Part shown: piece by piece, positions 42,983 to 51,621 of the stretch
How positions within the stretch are numbered: the stretch's first letter is position 1
Layout: the number at the start of each line of letters is the position of its first letter
Assembly: GCF_014837055.1 (NCBI RefSeq)
Contig: NZ_JACSPQ010000001.1
Location: 361,035-425,034 of the forward strand
Origin: Phocaeicola faecium
Lineage (GTDB): Bacteria > Bacteroidota > Bacteroidia > Bacteroidales > Bacteroidaceae
Reading direction: 5' to 3'
Length of the DNA stretch: 64,000 bases
Program-made: the position numbers and the translations under genes
The notes under the pieces: generated by a model
Databases searched by the model: none
What the model was told of the DNA's origin: nothing
What the model saw: the letters and a program-made list of their open reading frames with translations, nothing else

Positions 42983-45381
42983 AACAAAATACATATAACA
43001 AGGGACGAAACAAAAATTTTACCCCAAAGTCTAAGAAGTTTAAGTCACAACCTCTAAAAGAGGATTTTGACAAAAAGGAAACTATTGAAGAGACGTTGGA
43101 TCAACGCCTCAATAATGTCATTGATAAAAATAAAGCAATATCTGAACTCATTATCGGATATATACCATATACTATTAAGTTTGTAGCTCAGTTATATAAA
43201 GGAGTTACAAACAAACCGGAAAAAATTTCAGCATTTGAGAAAGCCATTGTTGGAATAATTAGTATTGACGGACAAACATCACTTTCCAATATTGGCAAAA
43301 TATTAGGATTGGATATAGAGCATGACATTGCTGAACAAAAGATGATTCGTAATGCTATTGACTCTATGATTCGATACAATCTTGTGACGGGTGATGAGTC
43401 CGCATATTTTATCACGGAACAGGGACAAGAATTTGCCGCTCATGGTGAGAGAATGAAATCATTTAGTTCCGATTTTGAACTTTGGTATTTAAATAATAAT
43501 CATTCTTTTGCCGGTTTACGTGACTGTATCTCATCTGATGATATTCAACTTATCAATGAATCAGATTTTTTAAAAGAGGAAGAATCTTTAACCCCTCTAA
43601 GCTTTGAAGAAATAAAAGCGCTTTCTGAAATACAAGCATCAAATATGCAGAGTTCAAAGGAAAGATTTATTCTTCAGAATGCAACCCCACAAAATCATAA
43701 TTTTTATAAGTACGAATTGATAGTTTGTTTTGTTCAGAGCATTAGAACAAAACAAGTCAGGGCTATTGTTTATGACGATGTAACACAGAGTGTTTTGCCT
43801 CAGTTATCTCAATTAATTGAAGATGATGAAGATTTAAAACAGACTTTGTTTTCCCAAATGCTTCAAGCTGCAAGTGAGAGTGAAGACCTTACGATTTACA
43901 ATGATTTAGACCTTGCCAAGTCTGATCCTTTGGTAAAGGAAGATGTAGCAAATATTATTACAGCAGAAAAGAAACTTATTGAGCAAGAGGATAAGCAATC
44001 TATAGCAAATGAAGAAAATAAAAAGGCAGAGGAAATTAATTCTAATGATCTTTCAGAAAGGCTTCATAAACGTGCATTATATGATACTATTGCATTTGAA
44101 TCCGAATTGCATAATATTTTCCAAACTGACAAACCTGATGAAATATGGTTATCCAGTCCATGGGTAGCAGATGGTACATTTATGCGCAACAGACTTCCTT
44201 TAATCAAGAATTATCTTAAACAAGGAGGTAAAGTGTTCATATCTTACTCTGCTCCAGACGAAGGGCTTGACAGCCACAAGGATAAGATGGTAGGAAGCCA
44301 ATCCCAAAAAGCACTTGAAACTTTAGAAACTGAATACAGTAAACAGTTCTTTCATGTTGAGCTTCCTGCATTCCATAAGAAGAATGTTATTGAAGTAAAA
44401 AATGGTCAATGTGTATTGTTTACAGGAAGTTTTAACGTTCTATCATTTTCTGTGACATCTAAAAATATCACTCATGTTAGAACAGAAGAGATGTGTCTTG
44501 CTCATTATCAAGCTGCAATTAATCAATATCTTTTATCAAAGAAACAATTTGCAGAAAAGTACATTGAAAAAGCATTGCAAGAGATTTCCATATTGCCTTC
44601 TGCCGATGTACAAAACTACAAAAATGAGAGAATTGAGTATTTTAGAAAAGATGCTAACCTTGAGGAATTATTTATTGATTACGACAATATTCTTGAGGAA
44701 CGTAGAACTATGGCAAAATCAGACCTGCTTACAAAAGAGATAGAGGCATTAAAAAATGAAATTGAAAGCAAAATGTCAAATGGCCTATCTCAAAAAGAGG
44801 TTGGTTTTTATAGGGCAAAATTGTTTAAATTATCATCTGCAGGCAATGGCTCTATCATAAGTGATGATATTCAAAATGTAATTATTCACTTGCAGAAGCT
44901 AATTAATTCATCCACAATGAAGTCAAAGGTGAATAATGCAAGTGATTCATATAAACCCAAAAAGAAAAATGATGCAGGTAATACAGAATCCTATGATAAG
45001 ATTTTATCTTTAACAATGTCCTTCTATGAATTAGAGCCTACAGATTCAATATCTATTATAAAACATCTCACAGCTCTCTTTTACTTGTCGTTATCCGATA
45101 ATGCTATAAAAGCAAATATTGGGGACAAGTGGAAGGATAAGTTGATTGCTTTATTGAGCAGCTCAGAATTAAGGAAACTATTCAAATACAATATATTAAA
45201 AGATAAACAAGAAGGAGCTTCTCGTGTATTTATAGCTATAGATGAAAAGTTGTATGCTTTTTATAATATCAGATTGGGTAATAAATTGGTAAAGCAATTG
45301 TTTCCAGATAAAATCTTTTTGAATAAAGATGATTACCATAATCCATTAAAAAATATTGAAGAATTGTTATTTTCGTTATAA
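42979..45381 (+). CDS. PLD-like (phospholipase D/nuclease fold) protein
   Basis: An 800-aa protein. Residues 1-120 are basic and helical, with a winged-helix-like stretch (GIISIDGQTSLSNIGKILGL, LVTGDESAYFITEQGQEFA). Residues 365-520 form a PLD-like domain: DTIAFESELHNIFQ, EIWLSSPWVADGTFMRNRLP, GGKVFISYSAPDEGLDS, then HKKNVIEVKNG and LFTGSFNVLSFS, which match HxK...GSxN. Only one clear HxK/GSxN set is visible, so an active enzyme would need a dimer, as in single-domain PLD nucleases. A C-terminal helical region follows (660-800). It starts within the helicase stop. A likely role is effector nuclease or nucleotide hydrolase; the substrate is unknown. Confidence 0.75.
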   Translation: MKQNTYNKGRNKNFTPKSKKFKSQPLKEDFDKKETIEETLDQRLNNVIDKNKAISELIIGYIPYTIKFVAQLYKGVTNKPEKISAFEKAIVGIISIDGQTSLSNIGKILGLDIEHDIAEQKMIRNAIDSMIRYNLVTGDESAYFITEQGQEFAAHGERMKSFSSDFELWYLNNNHSFAGLRDCISSDDIQLINESDFLKEEESLTPLSFEEIKALSEIQASNMQSSKERFILQNATPQNHNFYKYELIVCFVQSIRTKQVRAIVYDDVTQSVLPQLSQLIEDDEDLKQTLFSQMLQAASESEDLTIYNDLDLAKSDPLVKEDVANIITAEKKLIEQEDKQSIANEENKKAEEINSNDLSERLHKRALYDTIAFESELHNIFQTDKPDEIWLSSPWVADGTFMRNRLPLIKNYLKQGGKVFISYSAPDEGLDSHKDKMVGSQSQKALETLETEYSKQFFHVELPAFHKKNVIEVKNGQCVLFTGSFNVLSFSVTSKNITHVRTEEMCLAHYQAAINQYLLSKKQFAEKYIEKALQEISILPSADVQNYKNERIEYFRKDANLEELFIDYDNILEERRTMAKSDLLTKEIEALKNEIESKMSNGLSQKEVGFYRAKLFKLSSAGNGSIISDDIQNVIIHLQKLINSSTMKSKVNNASDSYKPKKKNDAGNTESYDKILSLTMSFYELEPTDSISIIKHLTALFYLSLSDNAIKANIGDKWKDKLIALLSSSELRKLFKYNILKDKQEGASRVFIAIDEKLYAFYNIRLGNKLVKQLFPDKIFLNKDDYHNPLKNIEELLFSL

Positions 45382-45383
45382 TT

Positions 45384-46016
45384 ATGTCAAGATTTGAATC
45401 ATCTAGGTTTGTACGAAACCCTCAAATAATGAATGCTAATGTTTTAATGGCTGCATGTGAGACGTTAGGATGGAAGTATTCTTTGCAAAACAATATATTA
45501 TTGGTTACTGAAGTTGGAAATGATTCTAACTTCAATGGTGAGTTTGCCTTGAGATTAGATGTGTCAACTAACGAGGTTACTTACAATACTTATTATATGC
45601 CAAATGCACATGTAAAAGTAGAAGAATTAAAGGAAAAGTTTCAAGAGCTCAATGCTGAATACTCGAAAAATGCTTTAATCTCTGAATTTGAAAAAAACGG
45701 ATTTACCTATAGATCGAATTATACTTTTACACCTACAGAAGAAGAAAGGTTTAGTTTTTATATGGAGGCAAAATCGTATGACCCACTAGAAGATGAACCT
45801 TTTGCCTCTATTAAATTTACTATACTAAAAGACGGGACCATTATAACAGATTCTGACTATTTACCAAATGATGTAAACGAAAAGGCTCATGAAGCTATGG
45901 ATATATTGGAGCAACATTTAGGTAACAAACGTGTAATGACAAAAAAGCCTGTTCCTGCCAAATATTTAAGTAAAATGAAGCCTCGTAGAACAATTAATTT
46001 AAATCAAAATTCATAA
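45384..46016 (+). CDS. DUF1257-DUF2997-like fusion protein (Ycf35-like)
   Basis: A 210-aa protein, 2 bp after the PLD gene. Residues 1-125 follow the DUF1257 (chloroplast Ycf35) pattern: RNPQIMNANVLMAACETLGW at the start and LNAEYSKNALISEFEKNGFT, the equivalent of the C-terminal helix-strand unit. Residues 130-185 resemble DUF2997: FASIKFTILKDGTIITDSDY, then NEKAHEAMDILEQHLGNKRV. In cyanobacteria and other bacteria DUF1257 and DUF2997 are small separate proteins encoded next to Ycf46-type ATPases. Here they appear fused. The assignment is by eye and should be checked by profile search. Function is unknown. Confidence 0.6.
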   Translation: MSRFESSRFVRNPQIMNANVLMAACETLGWKYSLQNNILLVTEVGNDSNFNGEFALRLDVSTNEVTYNTYYMPNAHVKVEELKEKFQELNAEYSKNALISEFEKNGFTYRSNYTFTPTEEERFSFYMEAKSYDPLEDEPFASIKFTILKDGTIITDSDYLPNDVNEKAHEAMDILEQHLGNKRVMTKKPVPAKYLSKMKPRRTINLNQNS

Positions 46017-46020
46017 TAGT

Positions 46021-47655
46021 ATGGAAGATGTTTTTCAGAAACTTATCCTAATGATTAGGGCATACTACCCTGTATTATATCTTCATAGTTACGAATACTA
46101 CAGAACGAAACAAAAGATTAAGGGTATTGTAGAGCTGTTGCGTAGAGAAGGTAAGAAAGTAAATTACTATCAATGGGATTGTGTATATGGACTTGTTCAG
46201 ATATTACCTGATAAAACAGAGAAAAGAATTGAGCGTATGCAAAACCCTCTTGAAGTGTTAGCTTATATTCTTAACTCAAAAAAGTCTGGGGAGAAAAATA
46301 TATTTGTTCTTGATGATATAAATAATCATATTGATAGGGATGAAGTTAAATTGATGTTCCGTAAAATTGCAGAAGCAACAAATAACAATACCCATGCAAT
46401 TATTCTATCGTCAATTTACAGACTTCCTGCTGAATTGGAAAAGTATATTACTGTATTACAAATACCACTTCCTAAACGTAATGAATTGGGAGAAGTTTTG
46501 GATATAGTGGCGAAGCAGTCAAAAGTTGAACTCAAAACAAACCTAAGAAATAGACTGATTGATGCTGCGTTAGGAATGACATCAATGGAGGCAGATTTAG
46601 CTTACTGCCTTGCCTCTGTTAAGGATGGCTTTGACGATAAGTCTCCTTTTACTGTATCTTCTGAAAAGGAGCAGATTATTAGGAAATCTGGCATTTTGGA
46701 TTACTTTCCAAAAAATGAAAGTCTAAAAGATGTCGGAGGTATGGAAAATTTAAAGGAGTGGCTTAAAAAAAGGCAGTTAGCATATGACAAGGAAGCTCGC
46801 GATTGGGGGTTAAAAGAGCCTAAGGGCTTACTTTTGTTAGGTGTCCCAGGATGCGGAAAGAGCTTAATAGCTAAAAGTATTGCTTCTAGTTGGAATATGC
46901 CTTTACTTCGGTTAGATGTAGGAAAAGTCTTTCAGGGCATTGTAGGGTCGAGTGAAGATAATATTCGAAAAGCAATTGCAACTGCCGAAGCTGTTGCTCC
47001 ATGTGTATTATGGATTGACGAGATAGAAAAAGGTCTTAGCGGTGTACAATCAAGTGGAGCTACAGATGGTGGTGTGACCTCTAGAATATTTTCTACAATA
47101 TTAACATGGATGCAGGAAAAGACAGCACCTGTATTCGTTGTGGCAACTGCTAATAATATTAATCAACTGCCTCCAGAACTACTTAGAAAAGGCAGATTTG
47201 ACGAAATCTTTTTTGTGGATCTTCCAAGTCAGAAAGAAAAAGAGAATATTTTTTCCATACATTTGCAAAAAAATCGTCAAAATGTATCTTCATTTGCTTT
47301 AGATATTTTAGCCCAAAAAGCTGAAGGATTTAATGGAGCAGAAATTGAAGAATGTGTAAAGGAAGCTATGTTTACTGCATATGTAGAATCACAAGAATCT
47401 AATATTGCTCCCAAATTACAGATGATACATATTTTGGATGCTATCAAAAATACTGTACCTCTTTCTAAGACTATGGAGAAACAGATAACTGATCTTAGAA
47501 AATTTGCTGTTTCAAGAGCTAAAAATGCTTCTAAAGAGATTGTCTTAGAAAATAGAATGGAAATGCCAATTCTGCTAACTCGTCAAGAATTGGAACTGGA
47601 ACGCTCATTCGATTCGGTGTTATCTGAGAAAGATAGTAATAGTAACAATATATAA
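46021..47655 (+). CDS. Ycf46-like AAA+ ATPase
   Basis: A 544-aa protein. The N-terminal 230 residues (LILMIRAYYPVLYLHSYEYY; LRREGKKVNYYQWDCVYGLV) contain a degenerate P-loop-like fold typical of Ycf46. The C-terminal AAA+ module has Walker A LLLGVPGCGKSLIAKSIA (about 275), Walker B APCVLWIDEIEKGLSG (about 330), sensor VFVVATANNINQLPPELLRK and arginine-finger region GRFDEIFFVDLPSQKEKENI. Such ATPases form hexamers that remodel proteins or ribonucleoproteins. It is 4 bp after the DUF1257-like gene, its usual partner. Its stop is only 3 bp from the 5S-like RNA. Confidence 0.88.
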   Translation: MEDVFQKLILMIRAYYPVLYLHSYEYYRTKQKIKGIVELLRREGKKVNYYQWDCVYGLVQILPDKTEKRIERMQNPLEVLAYILNSKKSGEKNIFVLDDINNHIDRDEVKLMFRKIAEATNNNTHAIILSSIYRLPAELEKYITVLQIPLPKRNELGEVLDIVAKQSKVELKTNLRNRLIDAALGMTSMEADLAYCLASVKDGFDDKSPFTVSSEKEQIIRKSGILDYFPKNESLKDVGGMENLKEWLKKRQLAYDKEARDWGLKEPKGLLLLGVPGCGKSLIAKSIASSWNMPLLRLDVGKVFQGIVGSSEDNIRKAIATAEAVAPCVLWIDEIEKGLSGVQSSGATDGGVTSRIFSTILTWMQEKTAPVFVVATANNINQLPPELLRKGRFDEIFFVDLPSQKEKENIFSIHLQKNRQNVSSFALDILAQKAEGFNGAEIEECVKEAMFTAYVESQESNIAPKLQMIHILDAIKNTVPLSKTMEKQITDLRKFAVSRAKNASKEIVLENRMEMPILLTRQELELERSFDSVLSEKDSNSNNI

Positions 47656-47658
47656 TTA

Positions 47659-47759
47659 GGCGTTAACAAAACGTTGCTCCACCTCTAACCATTCCGAACA
47701 GAGAAGTGAAATGCGTTTATGCTGATGGTACTGCAAATGCGGGAGAGTAAGTGAATGCC
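47659..47759 (+). ncRNA. Divergent 5S rRNA-like RNA at the end of the cargo operon
   Basis: The sequence aligns along its whole length to bacterial 5S rRNA. Loop B/C region CCACCTCTAACCATTCCG then AACAGAGAAGTGAAA (47,680-47,711), and loop E region GATGGTACTGC...GCGGGAGAGTA (47,724-47,749), are near canonical. Helix I pairs GGCGTT (47,659-47,664) with AATGCC (47,754-47,759). Helix II pairs AAAACGT (47,668-47,674) with GCGTTTAT (47,713-47,720), keeping the single bulged A (47,719) found in 5S rRNA. These helices are AT-rich, unlike normal 5S, yet remain paired, so the fold appears to be under selection. There is no 16S, 23S or tRNA nearby. It begins 3 bp after the AAA+ stop and is probably processed from the operon transcript. 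Confidence 0.8.
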
Positions 47760-48396
47760 AGCCCGGAAGCAAACAGGGATGATAACATGTGATGCAATAA
47801 CTATCAAATTTTACAGAATTATGTTCGATAAATTTTATTTTTTGAACAATGGTGATGTATAGTTTGAGCAGTCTCGCAATAAAGGGGCTGCTCCTAAAAA
47901 GACATCTCCTTTTTGGGAAGAGTTTTAGAAACAATTGGGTAAGCGATTCGCTGATTTAATTTGGGTATCAATTATGATACTTCTGATATCTCTTCTCTAA
48001 GCAGACCTCCTGAGCATGAGGGTAAAAGGCTCATTTATAATATATATGCTTGAATTAGAACTAAAATAATACAGTAGTGATATTTGTGTATTATACCAAT
48101 GGAAGTTGCTTTATACTTGGCCTTCTATAGAAGGCTCTTGCCACGTATGGACATCAGCATCACTATCGCAATAAATATTTTTGCGAACCATGGTCAACTT
48201 CAATATGATTGACATAATGAGGGAGATCAGATAAGTAACGTCTCTATGCTTTTGTTTGATTTGTTTAAAGAAATGAAATTAAATAAACTAATCAAAACAG
48301 ATGGACGGATTTAATTCCTCAAATGATATTCCGTCTGAATTAGACGAAACTAACGAGTAGTAAATCAATATAATATCGAAACTTAAACATAACATT
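47760..48396. other. Non-coding gap with a broken small frame
   Basis: No intact gene. Near 47,864-47,930 two hairpins (GAGCAG/CTGCTC; CCTAAAAAG/CTTTTTGGG) may terminate or process the operon RNA. A 60-codon frame from ATG 47,821 to TAA 48,000 is interrupted by TAG at 47,860 and 47,926. It ends in a membrane-like segment (DLIWVSIMILLISLL) and looks like a decayed small membrane protein gene. A 19-codon frame (48,301-48,360) precedes the XRE gene. Confidence 0.45.
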
Positions 48397-48705
48397 ATGT
48401 TATTTGGAAATAGGATTAGAGAACTCAGAGATAAGCAGGGGGTGTTACAACGACAATTGGCAGCACTACTGGAGATAGACACACCTATGTTCAGTAAGAT
48501 TGAACGAGGTGATAGACGAGCAAAGCGTGAACATGTGATTAAGCTTGCAGAATACTTGCATCAAGACGTGAAAGAGATGTTGACGTTGTGGTTAGCAGAT
48601 AAAGTTCTTGATGCAGTAGGTGTTGAAGAGGAAATAAGTTATGATGCAATAACTGTTGCACAAAAACATGTTCAATCTTCTATAAAAGACTATAGTACGT
48701 TTTAA
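48397..48705 (+). CDS. XRE-family helix-turn-helix regulator downstream of the cargo operon
   Basis: A 102-aa protein with an N-terminal HTH_3 domain (NRIRELRDKQGVLQRQLAAL, LEIDTPMFSKIERGDRRAKR, EHVIKLAEYLHQDVKEML) and a helical C-terminal part. Close relatives in Bacteroidales often sit beside restriction-modification or other defence genes and act as controllers. Here it is 741 bp from the AAA+ gene, beyond the 5S-like RNA. It may control the cargo promoter at 38.5 kb. That is inference. Confidence 0.8.
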   Translation: MLFGNRIRELRDKQGVLQRQLAALLEIDTPMFSKIERGDRRAKREHVIKLAEYLHQDVKEMLTLWLADKVLDAVGVEEEISYDAITVAQKHVQSSIKDYSTF

Positions 48706-48740
48706 GCCTCCCAAAATAAAAACAGCATTCAATATAATTA

Positions 48741-48844
48741 GAACTGTATCAATCTTTGATTTAGATACTATTTAAATTAAACTTGTTCTCAGATACTTAT
48801 CCATAAAATAATTTAACCTAATAACTCATGGATTGATACAGTTC
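48741..48844. repeat. 104-bp inverted-repeat unit (MITE-like)
   Basis: Perfect 14-bp terminal inverted repeats GAACTGTATCAATC (48,741-48,754) and GATTGATACAGTTC (48,831-48,844) enclose 76 AT-rich non-coding bases. Related GAACYGTATCA motifs occur at 52,661-52,694. No target-site duplication could be made out, so a large hairpin such as a terminator between the converging genes is an alternative. Confidence 0.5.
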
Positions 48845-48856
48845 AAACTATGGTCT

Positions 48857-49211
48857 CTACTTTGACCAAAAATTATGTGCTTTATTAATCATTTCATATT
48901 CAAACATTTTCCCATTTTTTAATTTTTTCCAATTTCCAAAACCTAATTCCTCTGCTAATTTAAAGAAACCGTCACCTTGTTCCATGCTTCTAGAAACAAC
49001 AACTGAAGATATAAGTGGACGTCCATTTTCATGTTCATATCTTGAAATGTGACCTAAAATTTCACCTATTTTACCTCTGTCAGCAGGGATTGACATATCA
49101 AGTCTTAGATTTGCCGTTTTGCACAAATCGGAATAATATATTAGCTGTTTTTTTGATGCAACATTTATAAGTATGTTGCGTACTGTTTTTTTCTTCTTTT
49201 GTTAAGTTCAT
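48857..49211 (-). pseudogene. Small hypothetical gene with a frameshift in an A7 tract
   Basis: A start ATG at 49,211 opens MNLTKEEKN. The frame breaks at a run of seven A (T on the plus strand, 49,186-49,192). After removal of one base, the product continues without a stop for 117 residues or so: TVRNILINVASKKQLIYYSD, ...LDMSIPADRGKIGEILGHIS, RYEHENGRPLISSVVVSRS. This looks like a complete small protein of a family also found as a C-terminal domain of larger defence-related proteins (recognised loosely). It could be a pseudogene, a sequencing error or programmed slippage. Confidence 0.6.
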
Positions 49212-49497
49212 AATGATAAGTTAATAACGAGCTAAATTAAACTAATCAAATTTTTATGTATGAAACAGCCGTGCAAATTGTTGAAACGTAGTAAGTCAAA
49301 TTAAGACAACTGTTAATATACGCTTTTTATGCACAGACGATATGCAATATTCGTGAAATTTTTGGATAAAAGCAAAAAGTAGCACGTAATTTAATCAGAG
49401 TTATAAGATATAAATATACAATGAATAGTAATTACAATAAACTGTATCATACTCAGATAATAATGAGTGATGAAAATTAATAACGGCATAATTAAAA

Positions 49498-51063
49498 TCA
49501 TCTTCTTATTGAATTGCCATCATCAACATCATCATAACTACCTTTCTGTCCAACTTCCCACTCACGTTTCTCGCTATGGCTGCCACCACCTGCATCACGC
49601 AGCTTGCCCTTGCCTGAGAAACGTGAAGTAGGCTTTGTTTGTTGCTGGTATTTTTGCCGTTCAATTTGCTTCACAAACTGTTTTCTTGGCCGGTCAAGAT
49701 TGAAGTTTTCTTCAGTAAGATTTATAATGATGTGTTGCTTGAAATTGATGGCGTAAGTTACATCTTCATCCTGACGGACAATAAAGCCCTCTTCATGAAG
49801 TTGGCTTCTGACCGAGGTTACAGTATCATCATTGAATATCTCACGCAAACGGTTTACAGCATCAATATGATAGTGTGTTCTTTCCGGAGATATATCCACT
49901 AAATCAGTGCGGGATACTTTGAAGATTTTGCAGAGCAGATCACGTTCAGCTTCATTAGCCGGACTGAACAGTTCAACCATGGCTATACGGTTATTACGGT
50001 CGATAGCTTCTGCCATAAAAGGTTTCAACGGACGGCTTTGGTCATCAAAGTAGATAATGCCTTTCTTGATATAGGCACGCTGCTTCCTGATTTTACTGTA
50101 TATTTCCCCCTGGGTAATTTTCGGATTAAGTGTCAGTAATCGGTCAATATAGTCCTCAATCCGGTTGAACCGTTCTTCAGGAGTAGAGAAGTCCAGGAGT
50201 TCCTCTACAGCCAGTACTCTTGCACCATGAATGACTGTCTTGTTTGCATGATCAACGAGCATATATCCGTATGGTGTATCCTTCTTGCCGAAGAACACAA
50301 TGTCAATACCGAACTTCGTTTTCAATTCCTTCTGCAGTTCCTCCTTGTTGGAACTTACATCACGGTACTTCTTTAATATGCTTCTTAGCTGACGGCAACG
50401 TGTCCTTTCCCTATAACCGCTCTTGAAAAGACTTTCTATTTCAGAAAAAGAGATTTCCTTCTGAACCTTTCCACCATGCTTGACGAATACATTCTCATCT
50501 TTCTGATAGACCTCATATCCCATGGAAACCATTATTGCCTTGAACTGGGCAAATGAAGAGAATGTATATTGTTTGGCAGCATCAATATCATCTTCTGTTT
50601 TCTTTTTCCTGTTATTCCCAAGAATATGGTCAATGACTTCTTGAGAACGTCTGCGCTCATGGCTGTGCTGAATCTTTCTTCCATCAGGTGCCACTCTCGA
50701 AGTGATGATATGAAGATGGGTATTCTCCGTGTCATAATGAGAGTAAACAAGCAACGGCTGACCAGATTCTCCGTATCCCATTTCCTTGAGATACTGGTGT
50801 GCAAAATCCAACAACTCATCTTCCGACATTTCGTGTCCCTTACATGATATGGCCACATGAAACTGTGGTTTCCTGATTCTGTTGTTTTGTGAACTGTACT
50901 TCTGGAGATAACCGATCAGTTCACTTGGGGTAGGTTTGTGGAATGTTCCGAGTGAACTGAAATTCTGAATCTCGATAAGCCGTGCAACACCTTTCGAGAC
51001 TTTATGTTCATTGTAACCGACAGCATGGAAGTTTGTACTTCCCGGTAATATGGTTGCTATCAT
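49498..51063 (-). CDS. mobB: Relaxase (MobB-type) of the ICE
   Basis: A 521-aa relaxase. The N-terminal domain begins MIATILPGSTNFHAVGYNEH. It shows the His motif LLVYSHYDTENTHLHIITSR (about residues 103-122), with FHVAISCKGHEMSEDELLDF upstream. A long middle region (KELKTKFGIDIVFFGKKDTP; NRNNRIAMVELFSPANEAER) and a Gln/Lys/Gly-rich tail follow. This is a MOBP-like relaxase of Bacteroidetes ICEs. It belongs to the outer element because it lies outside both IMEs and beside the ICE integrase. It is 118 bp downstream of the MobA-like gene. No truncation is evident. Confidence 0.85.
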   Translation of the reverse strand: MIATILPGSTNFHAVGYNEHKVSKGVARLIEIQNFSSLGTFHKPTPSELIGYLQKYSSQNNRIRKPQFHVAISCKGHEMSEDELLDFAHQYLKEMGYGESGQPLLVYSHYDTENTHLHIITSRVAPDGRKIQHSHERRRSQEVIDHILGNNRKKKTEDDIDAAKQYTFSSFAQFKAIMVSMGYEVYQKDENVFVKHGGKVQKEISFSEIESLFKSGYRERTRCRQLRSILKKYRDVSSNKEELQKELKTKFGIDIVFFGKKDTPYGYMLVDHANKTVIHGARVLAVEELLDFSTPEERFNRIEDYIDRLLTLNPKITQGEIYSKIRKQRAYIKKGIIYFDDQSRPLKPFMAEAIDRNNRIAMVELFSPANEAERDLLCKIFKVSRTDLVDISPERTHYHIDAVNRLREIFNDDTVTSVRSQLHEEGFIVRQDEDVTYAINFKQHIIINLTEENFNLDRPRKQFVKQIERQKYQQQTKPTSRFSGKGKLRDAGGGSHSEKREWEVGQKGSYDDVDDGNSIRR

Positions 51064-51181
51064 ATTGAATCTTTATTTATCAAGGTTTAAGTGACTGAGT
51101 AACCGAAATACTTCAAACTCATGAGTCTACGGTTACACAATAATAATATCTGAAATGATTGAATACCGTGTAATCTGCAAT

Positions 51182-51568
51182 TCAGATTCTGACAGCTTTC
51201 TGTGTCAGAGAATCAAGGTCTTTCTTTATTCGGTTTAATGTTTCCTGCGTTTCAAGGATAATAGGTAACAGAACTTCCTGAATATAGCTGGGTGCGAGTA
51301 ATCCGGCTACCGCAAGCTCATTGGCACGTTTAACCGACTGATTAAGGTTACCTCCAGCCCAGGAAAGTTCATTCTGATATTTCCGGTAAAACAAACCCAA
51401 ATCATTCATCAGTTCGAGCTGCCTTCTGGTACCGATATTTGAATATTCTGCCAGTGCCGAGCGTATGTAATGGCTCACAGATGAATAGGAGGCAGATTTC
51501 TCCTTAAACTGTTGTACTTCCTCCGGTGTCATCCTTACCTTGATGTACTTGGTTCTCTGATTCTTCAT
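51182..51568 (-). CDS. mobA: MobA-like relaxosome accessory protein of the ICE
   Basis: About 128 aa from the ATG at 51,568; an ATG at 51,580 gives four extra residues. The N-terminus is a ribbon-helix-helix-like segment (YIKVRMTPEEVQQFKEKSAS, SVSHYIRSALAEYS). It is followed by the MobC-type core ELSWAGGNLNQSVKRANELA and helical tail (VLLPIILETQETLNRIKKDL). It probably binds the inverted repeats just upstream (51,622-51,710) and recruits the relaxase. Confidence 0.8.
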   Translation of the reverse strand: MKNQRTKYIKVRMTPEEVQQFKEKSASYSSVSHYIRSALAEYSNIGTRRQLELMNDLGLFYRKYQNELSWAGGNLNQSVKRANELAVAGLLAPSYIQEVLLPIILETQETLNRIKKDLDSLTQKAVRI

Positions 51569-51621
51569 GCTTGGATACATTGGTGGTTAGGTTTTCCGGA
51601 CCATCTTTCGCCATGCGAAAC

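Noticed and set aside
38999-47655. Assignment of the cargo operon to a restriction-modification or BREX/DISARM system
   Set aside because: No methyltransferase, PglZ or DUF1998-type component is present. Helicase and PLD-like domains alone are not enough.
47656-47934. 92-codon minus-strand frame after the AAA+ gene
   Set aside because: It is antisense to the 5S rRNA-like sequence. The amino-acid pattern is not protein-like and the RNA explains the conservation.
49639-49902. Plus-strand frame inside the ICE relaxase
   Set aside because: It lies wholly opposite the relaxase gene; no promoter or homology seen.
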